Positions 18,030-27,653 of a stretch of DNA of 64,000 nucleotides are shown in pieces. Origin of the DNA: Ruegeria discodermiae (lineage in GTDB: Bacteria; Pseudomonadota; Alphaproteobacteria; Rhodobacterales; Rhodobacteraceae); assembly GCF_030758345.1 (NCBI RefSeq), contig NZ_JAVAMO010000003.1, forward strand, positions 1 through 64,000. Reading direction: 5' to 3'. Position 1 is the stretch's first letter. Every line of letters starts with the position of its first letter. Below the pieces are notes generated by a model. That model was given only the letters and a program-made list of their open reading frames with translations, had not been told where the DNA came from and did no database searches. The position numbers were made by a program, and so were the translations under genes.

Positions 18030-19427
18030 ATGAACACGATCCGCAGGACCATCATCGCCGGAATTGCAGTCGGGGCAGCAGGCCCCGCGCTTGCTCAGGA
18101 AGGCCCGGTTCTGACCAAGCAGGACGATATCGGCGGTGTTTACGAGGGCACCTTCCGCGGCGGGTTGCAGCATGGCACCGGCAGCTATCGCCTGCCCAAC
18201 GGCTATGAATATACCGGTGACTGGACTGATGGAGAGATTCGCGGCAAAGGCGTGGCGCGCTTTCCCGACGGCTCGATCTATGAGGGCGATTTCGTCAAGG
18301 GCAAGCCCGAGGGCAAGGGCAAGATCACTTTTGCCGATGGCGGCACCTATGAGGGCGACTGGCTGAACGGCGTCATCAACGGCGAAGGCGTCGCTGCCTA
18401 TGCCAATGGCGTGCGTTACGAGGGTGGGTTTCAGAATGCCAAACACCACGGCAAAGGCGTGATGCAAAGCCCCGGCGGTTATGTCTATGAGGGCGACTGG
18501 ATCGAGGGGCGCAAGGAAGGCTCCGGAACCATCAGCTATCCCGATGGCGCCAGCTACGCGGGTGAGATCAAGGCCGGGCAACGGCATGGGCAAGGCACGC
18601 TCAAACTGCCCGACGGCCTGGTCTATGTGGGCCTCTGGTCTGAGGGGCAGATCAGCGGCGAGGGCCGTCTGACCCAGCCCAATGGCGATGTCTATGAGGG
18701 CTCGCTGACCGAAGGCCGCCGCGAAGGCACCGGCAAGGTGACCTATGCCAACGGCGACACCTATAGCGGCGATTTCGCCGATGATCAGCGCCACGGGCAG
18801 GGCACGTTCACCGGCACCGATGGCTACAGCTATTCCGGTGCCTGGGTCTCAGGCCAGATCGAGGGCAAAGGCCGCGTCACCTATCCCGACGGCTCGGTTT
18901 ATGAAGGCGACTTCCGGGCCGATCTGGCGGATGGCGTGGGCAAGATCATCTATCCCGATGGCTCAAGCTATGAAGGTGACTGGATTGCGGGCGTCATCGA
19001 AGGGCAAGGCAAGGCGATCTATGCCAATGGCATTGTATATGACGGCCAGTTCAAGAACGCCAAGAACCACGGCACCGGGGTGATGACCTATCTTGACGGC
19101 TACCGCTATGAAGGCGACTGGAAGGACGGGCTGCGCCACGGACAGGGCAAAGCCACCTATCCCGACGGCTCGGTCTATACTGGCGACTACAACAAGGGTC
19201 AGCGCGAGGGCCAGGGCGAGATCGTCATGGCCGATGGGTTCACATATTCCGGCCAGTGGCAGGGCGGCAAGATCAGCGGCAACGGCGTGGCCACCTATGC
19301 CAATGGCGATGTCTACGAGGGCAATTTCCGCAATGGCAAACGCCAGGGTGAAGGCACGATGCGCTATGCAGGTGGGCAGGAGGAATCCGGCACCTGGGAA
19401 AATGGCGCACTCAAAGATGATGGCTGA
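18030..19427 (+). CDS. Periplasmic 19-unit MORN-repeat protein
   Basis: A 465-residue protein with a signal peptide (MNTIRRTIIAGIAVG, cleavage near ALAQ at residue 23), then 19 consecutive MORN repeats of 23 residues with core Y-x-G-x-[WF]-x-x-G-x-x-x-G-x-G. MORN repeats form extended beta-sheets that bind lipids or proteins. Units 1-9 and 10-18 correspond one to one: for example the tyrosine codons of units 3 and 12 are at 18279 and 18900, exactly 621 bases (9 x 23 codons) apart. The start at 18030 is preferred because AGAGG is well placed and begins the signal peptide; 18000 is an alternative ATG. Its partner and role are unknown. Confidence 0.85.
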   Translation: MNTIRRTIIAGIAVGAAGPALAQEGPVLTKQDDIGGVYEGTFRGGLQHGTGSYRLPNGYEYTGDWTDGEIRGKGVARFPDGSIYEGDFVKGKPEGKGKITFADGGTYEGDWLNGVINGEGVAAYANGVRYEGGFQNAKHHGKGVMQSPGGYVYEGDWIEGRKEGSGTISYPDGASYAGEIKAGQRHGQGTLKLPDGLVYVGLWSEGQISGEGRLTQPNGDVYEGSLTEGRREGTGKVTYANGDTYSGDFADDQRHGQGTFTGTDGYSYSGAWVSGQIEGKGRVTYPDGSVYEGDFRADLADGVGKIIYPDGSSYEGDWIAGVIEGQGKAIYANGIVYDGQFKNAKNHGTGVMTYLDGYRYEGDWKDGLRHGQGKATYPDGSVYTGDYNKGQREGQGEIVMADGFTYSGQWQGGKISGNGVATYANGDVYEGNFRNGKRQGEGTMRYAGGQEESGTWENGALKDDG

Positions 19428-19430
19428 GAC

Positions 19431-20096
19431 CTACCACTCGATCGGTTTACCCGCCCAGTCGAAAAACTGACCGGTCTGGGCCGGAGCAAGCTCGTTGATC
19501 ACAGACAGCAGATTCACTGCGGCATCCTCTGCCGACATGGTCTCGTGCCCTCGCGCATAAGCTTGGGTTAGCCCGGTCCTGACGGTTCCCGGATGCAGCG
19601 CCACGCAGATGCTGTCACGATGGGTCCTGCTCAACTCGATTGACGCCGTCCGTATGACCTGATTAAGGGCTGCCTTGGCTGCCCTGTAGCTGATCCAGCC
19701 ACCCAGCCGATTGTCCCCGATGGAACCGACCCGCGCTGACAGAGCCGCAAAGACGCAGCGCCGGTCGCGTGGCAATAGCCGCGCCGCATCGCGCAGCACC
19801 AGCGCCGGGCCAACGGCATTCAGCGCGAATTGATCCATCATCGCGGTTGCACGGATCGCGCGGATGGTCTTTTCCGGACCAGCCCCGTCAATCTCCAGCC
19901 CACCCGAGGCCACAAAGATCTGATCATAGACCCCATCAACTGCGCCCAGCACGCGCGTGACCGAGGCCTCATCTGTCAGATCCAGCCCATCTCGCGAGCG
20001 CGACAACCCATCGACCGACACACCCCGCGCGTGCAGCGCAGCCTCTACTGCCTGACCTATTCCGCCCGATGCGCCGATTACCAATGCCCGTTCCAT
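19431..20096 (-). CDS. Short-chain dehydrogenase/reductase (SDR)
   Basis: A 221-residue SDR with the NAD(P)-binding GASGGIGQAVE motif (residues 8-18) and the catalytic YRAAKAALNQ (Tyr and Lys of YxxxK). The final segment PAQTGQFFDWAGKPIEW is typical of the CsgA/YwrD-like branch of small SDRs. The substrate cannot be deduced. The stop lies three bases from the convergent MORN gene; the start faces the leader region of the cupin-leuA operon. Confidence 0.88.
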   Translation of the reverse strand: MERALVIGASGGIGQAVEAALHARGVSVDGLSRSRDGLDLTDEASVTRVLGAVDGVYDQIFVASGGLEIDGAGPEKTIRAIRATAMMDQFALNAVGPALVLRDAARLLPRDRRCVFAALSARVGSIGDNRLGGWISYRAAKAALNQVIRTASIELSRTHRDSICVALHPGTVRTGLTQAYARGHETMSAEDAAVNLLSVINELAPAQTGQFFDWAGKPIEW

Positions 20097-20177
20097 GACG
20101 CCCAGCTAGGGGGGCCGGGCCCAAGGTCAATGCAACGCCTTGGTCGAATTCGCTCTTCCCATTCCCTGCTGCGCCTG

Positions 20178-20192
20178 TATAAACTCGCCTCA
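20178..20192 (+). promoter_or_regulatory. Candidate -10 element and leaderless start of leu leader
   Basis: TATAAA at 20178-20183 is a good -10 element; transcription would begin about 20190-20192, at or next to the A of the leader-peptide ATG. No ribosome binding site fits before that ATG, consistent with a leaderless message, as is known for the trp leader of Sinorhizobium meliloti. No clear -35 element is seen. Inference from spacing only. Confidence 0.4.
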
Positions 20193-20275
20193 TGATCAAC
20201 CGCGCAGATATTCCAGTGACCCACGCCGCATGCGGCGCGTCCCTGCGTGGCCTACTGATCCTAATCTGCCTCTGA
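20192..20275 (+). CDS. Leucine leader peptide (27 residues)
   Basis: A 27-codon frame from ATG 20192 to TGA 20273-20275 ends in LRGLLILICL. Five of the last ten codons are Leu, including two CUA, which is rare in this GC-rich genome, and two are Ile. It lies upstream of leuA with a cupin gene in between and overlaps the first arm of an alternative RNA structure. This is the arrangement of a ribosome-stalling leader peptide that senses charged tRNA-Leu. No ribosome binding site precedes the ATG, so initiation may be leaderless. Confidence 0.75.
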   Translation: MINRADIPVTHAACGASLRGLLILICL

Positions 20276-20325
20276 GCGTGACCGCAGTCGGTGCGTGCGC
20301 TTAGAGGGGATGCAGTCGCACCGAT
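20270..20325 (+). promoter_or_regulatory. Leucine transcription attenuator
   Basis: Two mutually exclusive stems are visible. Antiterminator: CTCTGAGCG (20270-20278, spanning the leader stop codon) pairs with CGCTTAGAG (20298-20306), nine pairs with one G-U, extendable by CTGC/GCAG. Terminator: GTCGGTGCG (20287-20295) pairs with CGCACCGAT (20317-20325). Each stem encloses one arm of the other. A ribosome reaching the leader stop would mask the first arm and allow the 3' hairpin; stalling at the Leu codons would favour the antiterminator. The 3' hairpin lacks a U-run, so Rho or pausing may assist. It controls the cupin gene and leuA. Confidence 0.7.
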
Positions 20326-20354
20326 TGAACCGCATTCAGGATTAGGAAAGACCC

Positions 20355-20711
20355 ATGCATAAAATCAATCTTGCCGAGAAACTGGCTCAGTTTTCCTCGC
20401 ACTGGGACCCGCATGTCGTGGCCCGCTACAACGACAACGATGTGATGGTGGTGAAATTCCAGGGCGAGTTTCCGTTTCACAAACACGACACCACCGACGA
20501 TTTCTTTCTCGTGCTCGAAGGCAGCGTCACTATGGATTACGACGATGCGCCGTCTGTCACCTTCGGAGCCGGAGAGATGGTCGTCGTGCCAAAAGGTGTC
20601 GTGCACCGACCTCGGGCCGAGACCGAAGTCAAGGTGCTGCTGATCGAACCGGTCGGTGAACCGAACTCGGGCGACAGCGATCGCGCCCCTGCCCCAAAAC
20701 CCTTTATTTGA
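20355..20711 (+). CDS. Small cupin-domain protein in leu attenuator operon
   Basis: A 118-residue single-domain cupin. Motif 1 is present as FPFHKHDTTDDFFLVLEGSV and motif 2 as VPKGVVHRPRA, giving the His/His/Glu-like and His metal ligands of the double-stranded beta-helix fold. Such small cupins range from isomerases to metal-bound sensors; no substrate can be named. The gene lies between the leucine attenuator and leuA, 14 bases upstream of leuA, so it must be transcribed under the same leucine control. That suggests a link to leucine or 2-oxoacid metabolism, or just convenience (inference). Confidence 0.85.
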   Translation: MHKINLAEKLAQFSSHWDPHVVARYNDNDVMVVKFQGEFPFHKHDTTDDFFLVLEGSVTMDYDDAPSVTFGAGEMVVVPKGVVHRPRAETEVKVLLIEPVGEPNSGDSDRAPAPKPFI

Positions 20712-20725
20712 GTAGGACCGGACCT

Positions 20726-22288
20726 ATGACACAAGACCGAGTCTTGATCTTTGACACCACATTGCGCGATGGCGAGCAAAGCCCGGGCGCTACCATGACC
20801 CATGCCGAAAAGCTCGAAATCGCGGAACTGCTGGACGATATGGGCGTCGACATCATCGAAGCGGGCTTCCCAATCGCCTCCGAGGGGGATTTCAACGCCG
20901 TATCCGAGATTGCCGAACGATCCAAGGACGCGGTGATCTGCGGGCTGGCGCGCGCCAATTTCAAGGATATCGACCGCTGCGCAGAGGCCGTGCGCAATTC
21001 CGTGCGCCCGCGCATCCACACCTTCATCGGCACCTCACCGCTGCACCGCGCCATCCCGAACCTGACCCAGGACGAGATGGCCGACCGCATCCATGACACG
21101 GTGACCCATGCCCGCAATCTGGTGGATAATGTGCAATGGTCGCCGATGGATGCGACCCGGACCGAGTGGGATTATCTCTGCCGGGTGATCGAGATCGCGA
21201 TCAAGGCCGGGGCCACCACGATCAACATCCCCGACACGGTGGGTTACACCGCGCCGATGGAAAAGGCCGAGATGATCCGCAAGCTGATCGAAACGGTCTC
21301 GGGTGCCGATGAGGTGGTTTTTGCCACCCATTGCCACAACGACCTCGGCATGGCGACCGCCAACTCGCTGGCTGCTGTCGCAGGTGGCGCACGCCAGATC
21401 GAATGCACCATCAACGGGCTCGGTGAGCGGGCGGGCAACACCGCTTTGGAAGAGGTGGTGATGGCGCTGAAAGTGCGTAATGACATTATGCCGTGGAGCA
21501 CCGGCATCGACACCACCAAGATCAAGCACATCTCGCATCGCGTCGCGACTGTTTCGGGCTTTCCGGTCCAGTTCAACAAGGCCATCGTGGGCAAGAACGC
21601 CTTTGCCCATGAAAGCGGCATCCATCAGGACGGGATGCTGAAGAACAAGGAAACCTTCGAGATCATGCGCCCCGAGGATGTGGGCATCGCGGGCACCGCC
21701 CTGCCCTTGGGCAAACATTCGGGCCGCGCCGCCTTGCGCGACAAGCTCAAGACGCTGGGCTATGAGGTGGGCGACAACCAGCTTAAGGATCTCTTCGTGA
21801 GGTTCAAGGAATTGGCCGATCGCAAGAAAGAGGTGTTTGACGACGACCTGATCGCGCTTGTGCGGATCGAGGAGGATGGCGAAAACGATCACCTGCATCT
21901 GGTCTCGATGAAGGTCACCTGCGGCACCAACGGCCCCGCCGAAGCCACGGTCGAGATGCAGGTGGACGGCGAAGACGTCACCGAGACCTCCGAAGGCGAC
22001 GGCCCGGTCGATGCCACCTTCAAGGCGATCCGCCAGATCCACCCCAACAAGGCGCGGCTGCAACTCTACCAGGTCAGCGCCGTGACCGAGGGCACCGATG
22101 CGCAGGCCACCGTTGCGGTCCGCCTGAGCGAGGACGGCATGATCGCCACCGGCGAGTCGGCCAATACCGACACGGTCGTCGCCTCGGCCAAAGCCTATAT
22201 CCACGCCCTGAACCGCCTGATGGTGCGGCGCGAGAAAACCGGCCCGGGCGCGGATGCGCGCGAGATCAGCTACAAGGACCTGACTTGA
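20726..22288 (+). CDS. leuA: 2-isopropylmalate synthase
   Basis: LeuA condenses acetyl-CoA with 2-oxoisovalerate, the first committed step of leucine synthesis. The 520-residue product has the DRE-TIM metallolyase start DTTLRDGEQSPG (about residue 10), the metal-binding THCHNDLGMA with HxH, and the KHSGRAALRD linker, then a C-terminal LeuA_dimer regulatory domain (about 395-520) that usually confers leucine feedback inhibition. The ATG at 20726 has AGGA upstream. Expression is expected to fall when charged tRNA-Leu is plentiful through the upstream attenuator. A terminator follows the stop. Confidence 0.96.
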   Translation: MTQDRVLIFDTTLRDGEQSPGATMTHAEKLEIAELLDDMGVDIIEAGFPIASEGDFNAVSEIAERSKDAVICGLARANFKDIDRCAEAVRNSVRPRIHTFIGTSPLHRAIPNLTQDEMADRIHDTVTHARNLVDNVQWSPMDATRTEWDYLCRVIEIAIKAGATTINIPDTVGYTAPMEKAEMIRKLIETVSGADEVVFATHCHNDLGMATANSLAAVAGGARQIECTINGLGERAGNTALEEVVMALKVRNDIMPWSTGIDTTKIKHISHRVATVSGFPVQFNKAIVGKNAFAHESGIHQDGMLKNKETFEIMRPEDVGIAGTALPLGKHSGRAALRDKLKTLGYEVGDNQLKDLFVRFKELADRKKEVFDDDLIALVRIEEDGENDHLHLVSMKVTCGTNGPAEATVEMQVDGEDVTETSEGDGPVDATFKAIRQIHPNKARLQLYQVSAVTEGTDAQATVAVRLSEDGMIATGESANTDTVVASAKAYIHALNRLMVRREKTGPGADAREISYKDLT

Positions 22289-22294
22289 AAGACG

Positions 22295-22335
22295 CCAGCA
22301 AGGCGGAGAGTCTTTCGCCTTGCTGGAGGTTTTGA
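22295..22335 (+). terminator. Intrinsic terminator after leuA
   Basis: An 11-bp perfect stem (CCAGCAAGGCG at 22295-22305 with CGCCTTGCTGG at 22316-22326) around a 10-base loop is followed by AGGTTTTG. It ends leuA transcription. On the minus strand the stem is followed by CGTCTTTC, so it may also stop the convergent RiPP precursor transcript. Confidence 0.75.
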
Positions 22336-22366
22336 CCGACCGCGCATTGGCGCGCTATGTTGCGCG

Positions 22367-22708
22367 TCACTTCTGATTTGTTATTCCGAGCGAGGCCACC
22401 GCAGTCCCAAGCCCGACAGTTAGCGTCAATACGGTAATGGCACAAAAACCACCAGTGCCGCCCTGCGCACCCAAAAGATCGCCATCCGAGACCTCGCGCT
22501 GATTGGGCGCACTTGGAACGTGGAGGTATTTGGTGTCGCCCGTATTCTGAACGACCTTGAGCTCTACACCATCGGGTAACTTGCCCATATAGGGCTCGAC
22601 GGCGCTCTTCGGGTCGGCTTTCAGCAGTTTGCGAAACGCCTCGTCCTGTTGGACACGCTCGTACAGAGCGGCCAGTTTCTCCGATTTGGCCTGATTGGAA
22701 TTGGTCAT
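22367..22708 (-). CDS. NHLP-type RiPP precursor peptide (orphan)
   Basis: A 113-residue protein with the nitrile-hydratase-like leader of the NHLP family: a helical start with DEAFRKLLKADPKSAVE (22-38), then LPDGVELKVVQNTGDTKYLH (44-63), VPSA, the acidic SDGDLLGAQ helix and a double glycine at 83-84. Cleavage after GG would release a 29-residue hydrophobic core beginning TGGFCAITVLTLTVG, with one Cys, six Thr and one Ser. The leader pattern matches known proteusin/NHLP precursors. GGGAG precedes the ATG. No modification enzyme, protease or transporter gene lies within this window, so maturation must be encoded elsewhere or the gene is orphaned. Confidence 0.8.
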   Translation of the reverse strand: MTNSNQAKSEKLAALYERVQQDEAFRKLLKADPKSAVEPYMGKLPDGVELKVVQNTGDTKYLHVPSAPNQREVSDGDLLGAQGGTGGFCAITVLTLTVGLGTAVASLGITNQK

Positions 22709-22985
22709 GGTTGCTCCCTTTCATGTTGGTAACGGAAAGGGTTGGCATTCTGCCCCCTTTCAACTTAACCGACATGGGAGCACCGAATATGTTGAGCCTA
22801 TAAGATGGATTAAGATAGGTTCAGACACCCTGCGACACCTGTGCAGGCTCGCAACTAGTGGCTTTTGCGCGCTGCTAACGGCAAGATTTCGCTAACGTTG
22901 TTGCTATCGCTCACTCATCTTCACTGCTATCCTTTCGAAACAAGCAAATGCTGCCCCTTCGCGACGCAATCTCAGGGAAGATACC
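22709..22985. promoter_or_regulatory. Divergent promoter region of RiPP precursor and cpdB
   Basis: This 277-base gap separates the divergent RiPP precursor gene and cpdB. It is relatively AT-rich with repeated TTAA/TTAAG elements but no exact CtrA, FNR or Irr box. No coding frame is supported. A PhoB-like box was looked for, given the phosphoesterase downstream, and not found. Confidence 0.4.
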
Positions 22986-24944
22986 ATGTCACTTTCGCTC
23001 ACCCGCCGGGGTTTCCTTGCCGGAACCGCCGGTTTCATCGCGCTTCATCCGTTCTCGGCCCGCGCCGCCGCCAATCAGGCGCATTTGCGGTTAATGGAGA
23101 CCACCGACCTGCACGTCCATGTGTTTCCCTATGACTATTACGCCGACAAGCCGCGCGATACGGTGGGTCTGGCTCGTACTGCCTCGATCATCAAGGATAT
23201 CCGGGACGAGGCCACCAACTCAATGCTGATCGACAATGGCGACTTCCTACAGGGTAACCCGATGGGCGACTATATCGCCTATGAGCGGGGCATGAAGGAA
23301 GGCGACAGCCATCCGATCATCACAGCCATGAACGCCGTGGGTTTTGACGCCTCAACGCTGGGCAATCACGAGTTCAACTACGGGCTAGATTTCCTGGCGA
23401 AGTCTCTGGCAGGTGCCGAATTCCCTGTGGTCAGCGCCAATGTGGCGCTGGAGATGGGCAGCGATCCGACCAAGGACAAGACGCTGATCAAGCCTTACGT
23501 GATCCTCGAAAAAAAATTGACCGATGGCAGCGGCGAAACCCACCCGATCAAGGTTGGCCTGATCGGCTTCGTGCCGCCTCAGGTCATGAACTGGGACCGC
23601 CGCCATCTGGAGGGCAAGGTGCAGGCTCGCGATATCGTGGCCACCGCGCAGGCCTATGTGCCACAGATGAAGGAAGAAGGCGCCGATATCATCATCGCGC
23701 TTTCGCATTCCGGTATTGGCGAGGCCGACCACAGTGACGGGATGGAAAACGCTTCCGTCCCGCTCGCGGCTGTTGAGGGCATCGATGCCGTGCTGACCGG
23801 GCACCATCACCGGGTCTTCCCCTCGTCGGATTATGACGGCATCGCGGCGGTGGATGTGGCCAAGGGTACGATCCACGGCAAACCCGCCGCGATGGGCGGG
23901 TTCTGGGGCTCGCATCTGGGTCTGATCGACCTGATGCTGGAACGCTCGGGCAATGAATGGAAGATCGTCAGTCACGCGACCGAGGCGCGCCCGATCTCGA
24001 AACGCAACGAAGATCGTTCGATCACCGCGCTGGTCGACAGCCAGCAGGATGTGCTGGACAGCGTGCAGGGGGATCATGACGCGACTCTGGCCTATGTCCG
24101 CCGCGCCGTCGGCAAGACCGACGCACCGCTGCATTCCTATTTCGCGCTGGTGGCGGATGACCCCTCGGTGCAGATCGTCTCGATCGCGCAGCTTTGGTAT
24201 ATCGAGCAGATGCTGAAGGGTACCGAACATGAAGGTCTGCCGATCCTGAGCGCCGCGGCGCCGTTCAAGGCCGGTGGCCGGGGCGGGCCGGAATATTTCA
24301 CCGACGTGCCCAAGGGCGATGTGGCGATCAAGAATGTCTCGGACCTCTACCTCTATCCCAACACCGCGCGTGCGGTTCGGGTCAGCGGCGCGCAGGTCAA
24401 AGACTGGCTGGAACGCTCGGCGGGCATGTTCAATCAGGTCGAAGCGGGCAAAGCGGATCAGGTGCTGCTGAACCCGGAATTCCCCAGCTATAATTTCGAC
24501 GTGATCGACGGGGTGACCTACCAGATCGACCTGAGCCAGCCGTCGAAATTCGACCCCAAGGGCGAGGTCATCAACCCCGACGCCAATCGTATCGTGAACC
24601 TGCAGTTCAACGGCGCACCGATTGATCCTGAGGCGCAGTTCATCATCGCCACAAACAACTACCGCGCAGGCGGCGGCGGCAAGTTCCCGGGTGCCATGGG
24701 CGACACCATCGTCTTTGAAGGGCCCGACACCAACCGCGACGTGATCGTGCGCTATATTGTCGAGAAAGGCACGATCAGCCCCAAGGCGGATGCCAACTGG
24801 TCCTTTGCCCCTTTACCCGATACCAGCGTGTTGTTCGACACCGGCCCCAAAGCAGCCGATTATGTCGAGGATGTGCAAGGTGTCACCATCGAGCCTGCGG
24901 GCGACGGACCGGACGGATTTGCCCGCTTCCGCATCGCGCTTTGA
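22986..24944 (+). CDS. cpdB: 2',3'-cyclic-nucleotide 2'-phosphodiesterase/3'-nucleotidase
   Basis: A 652-residue periplasmic enzyme that dephosphorylates 2',3'-cyclic and 3'-nucleotides to salvage nucleosides and phosphate. The N-terminus [16 protein letters not shown] carries a twin-arginine-like motif, indicating Tat export of the folded metalloenzyme. The calcineurin-like metallophosphoesterase domain shows TTDLHVHVF (metal-binding Asp and His), [21 protein letters not shown] and GHHHRVFP. The C-terminal 5'-nucleotidase domain (about 390-600) has [19 protein letters not shown] for substrate stacking. It precedes mreB by 140 bases but is functionally separate. Confidence 0.93.
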   Translation: MSLSLTRRGFLAGTAGFIALHPFSARAAANQAHLRLMETTDLHVHVFPYDYYADKPRDTVGLARTASIIKDIRDEATNSMLIDNGDFLQGNPMGDYIAYERGMKEGDSHPIITAMNAVGFDASTLGNHEFNYGLDFLAKSLAGAEFPVVSANVALEMGSDPTKDKTLIKPYVILEKKLTDGSGETHPIKVGLIGFVPPQVMNWDRRHLEGKVQARDIVATAQAYVPQMKEEGADIIIALSHSGIGEADHSDGMENASVPLAAVEGIDAVLTGHHHRVFPSSDYDGIAAVDVAKGTIHGKPAAMGGFWGSHLGLIDLMLERSGNEWKIVSHATEARPISKRNEDRSITALVDSQQDVLDSVQGDHDATLAYVRRAVGKTDAPLHSYFALVADDPSVQIVSIAQLWYIEQMLKGTEHEGLPILSAAAPFKAGGRGGPEYFTDVPKGDVAIKNVSDLYLYPNTARAVRVSGAQVKDWLERSAGMFNQVEAGKADQVLLNPEFPSYNFDVIDGVTYQIDLSQPSKFDPKGEVINPDANRIVNLQFNGAPIDPEAQFIIATNNYRAGGGGKFPGAMGDTIVFEGPDTNRDVIVRYIVEKGTISPKADANWSFAPLPDTSVLFDTGPKAADYVEDVQGVTIEPAGDGPDGFARFRIAL

Positions 24945-25006
24945 CGTCAGGGAGGGCGGAATCGCGCTGATTTAGGTGGATTCGGCCCTTCCCCCACCAC
25001 CTGTAG

Positions 25007-26131
<1,125 letters not shown>

Positions 26132-26209
26132 GGCGCGCACCCTTCTTATGGGGACAGTTCACTGCGTTCGGGCTTGCCCGCACCGGTAGGAACCCGCTGA
26201 GAGGACCTT

Positions 26210-27121
26210 TTGGCCAAGGACCGATCACAGCACGAAGACTATTCGGGCCCCCTGAAGCGACTGCTGTTGGGGGTTGTTCTGCTGTGCCTGATCGGCATCT
26301 TTCTGGTCTGGCGCATCGACAGCCCGCGTGTGGAGCGCTTTCGTGCTCAAGTGACCGATAAGGTCGTCCCATCAATGGATTGGGCCATGGTGCCGGTCAC
26401 CGCCACCATCAACCTGCTGCGCGATTTCCAAAGCTACCAGCGTCTGAGCGAACAGAACCAAGAGTTGCGCAGCGAGCTGCGGCGGATGCGCGCCTGGAAG
26501 GAAGCTGCATTGCAGTTGGAGCAGGAAAACGCCCGGCTGCTGGACCTCAACAATGTGCGCCTAGACCCGCGCCTGACCTATATCACCGGCGTGGTGATGG
26601 CCGATAGCGGCTCGCCCTTCCGCCAATCCGTGCTGCTAAACGTGGGCGCACGGGACGGAATCGTTGATGGTTGGGCCGCAATGGATGGGATCGGGCTGGT
26701 GGGCCGGATCTCGGGCGTGGGGCAGAATACGGCGCGGGTGATTCTGCTGACCGATGCGGCCAGCGCCATTCCCGCCACGATCCAGCCCTCGGGGCAGAAT
26801 GCGCTGATTGCGGGCGATAACTCTGCCGCGCCGGTGCTGGATTTTCTGGAAAATCGCGAGTTGGTCCGGCCCGGCGACCGCGTCATCACCTCGGGCGATG
26901 GCGGCGTCTTTCCCGCCGGATTGCTGATCGGACAGGTTGCGGCAGACCCCGCCGGTAGGCTGCGCGTGCGGCTGTCGGCAGACTATGAGCGGCTGGAATT
27001 CCTGCGCGTACTGCGCCATCAGGGCACCAACCCAGTCACCGATCCCGGCGGCGTTGTGGGGCCGATGCGACCCTCGGATACCGCATTGGTGCCCGAGACC
27101 GGAGGAGGCGCAGATGGCTAG
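26210..27121 (+). CDS. mreC: Rod shape-determining protein MreC
   Basis: A 303-residue bitopic inner-membrane protein. It has a basic cytoplasmic tail, one transmembrane helix (LLLGVVLLCLIGIFLVW, about 19-35), a periplasmic coiled coil (QSYQRLSEQNQELRSELRRM and following) and the double beta-barrel domain (VVMADSGSPFRQSV to the end). MreC links the MreB filament to PBP2 in the periplasm. The start is a TTG at 26210 preceded by GAGAGGA. The C-terminal tail overlaps the mreD start by eight bases, consistent with coupled translation. Confidence 0.94.
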   Translation: MAKDRSQHEDYSGPLKRLLLGVVLLCLIGIFLVWRIDSPRVERFRAQVTDKVVPSMDWAMVPVTATINLLRDFQSYQRLSEQNQELRSELRRMRAWKEAALQLEQENARLLDLNNVRLDPRLTYITGVVMADSGSPFRQSVLLNVGARDGIVDGWAAMDGIGLVGRISGVGQNTARVILLTDAASAIPATIQPSGQNALIAGDNSAAPVLDFLENRELVRPGDRVITSGDGGVFPAGLLIGQVAADPAGRLRVRLSADYERLEFLRVLRHQGTNPVTDPGGVVGPMRPSDTALVPETGGGADG

Positions 27122-27653
27122 CCTCTCTTCGCGCACCTGGTTTATGTGGCTGGTCTATTGCGGCCTGATGATCGTGATCCTGTTCTTTCACCTGCTGCCC
27201 TTGGACACCGTTCCACGCCATCTGGCGCCGCCCGATCTGTTCGTGGCCTTCACCTTCGCCTGGGTGATGCGGCGGCCCGATTATGTGCCGACCCTGCTGG
27301 TCGCGGCGGCCATGCTGACGATCGATCTTCTGTTGCAGAAACCGCCGGGCTTGCTGGCGGCGATGGTTGTGGCGGGTTGTGCTTTTTTGCGGGGCCGGGC
27401 AGCAACACCCGCCAGCGAGACCAATTTTGCCACCGAATGGCTCACCGTCGCCGGGGTGCTGTTTGCGATCTTCGCCGCCGACCGGGCGATTCTGGGCCTG
27501 ACCGAGATCGGCGCGCCACCCCTGCTGCTATCGGTGTCACAACTGGTTTTGACGATCCTGTTCTACCCGGTCGCCGTGGTCATCAGTCAGGTTGTGTTCG
27601 GGGTGCGCAAGATGAAACGATCCGACGCGGATGCGCTGGGAGCCAGATCATGA
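27114..27653 (+). CDS. mreD: Rod shape-determining membrane protein MreD
   Basis: A 179-residue, very hydrophobic protein with about five transmembrane segments, starting MASLSSRTWFMWLVYCGLM. It is the third member of the Mre complex. Sequence conservation of MreD is low, so the call rests on topology, size and location between mreC and the PBP2 gene. ATG 27114 is preceded by GGAGGAG inside mreC. Its TGA overlaps the PBP2 start (ATGA). Confidence 0.9.
   Translation: MASLSSRTWFMWLVYCGLMIVILFFHLLPLDTVPRHLAPPDLFVAFTFAWVMRRPDYVPTLLVAAAMLTIDLLLQKPPGLLAAMVVAGCAFLRGRAATPASETNFATEWLTVAGVLFAIFAADRAILGLTEIGAPPLLLSVSQLVLTILFYPVAVVISQVVFGVRKMKRSDADALGARS

Noticed and set aside
17907-18794. 295-codon repetitive frame opposite the MORN gene
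   Set aside because: Its periodicity simply reflects the MORN repeats; the plus-strand frame has the signal peptide and the correct motif.
18130-19420. 69-base tandem periodicity considered as a DNA repeat or CRISPR-like array
   Set aside because: The period is exactly 23 codons with conserved amino acids but variable third bases, so it is protein-level repetition.
21035-22204. 389-codon open frame opposite leuA
   Set aside because: It is the His/Asp/Gly-rich antisense shadow of leuA, with no ribosome binding site and no family match.
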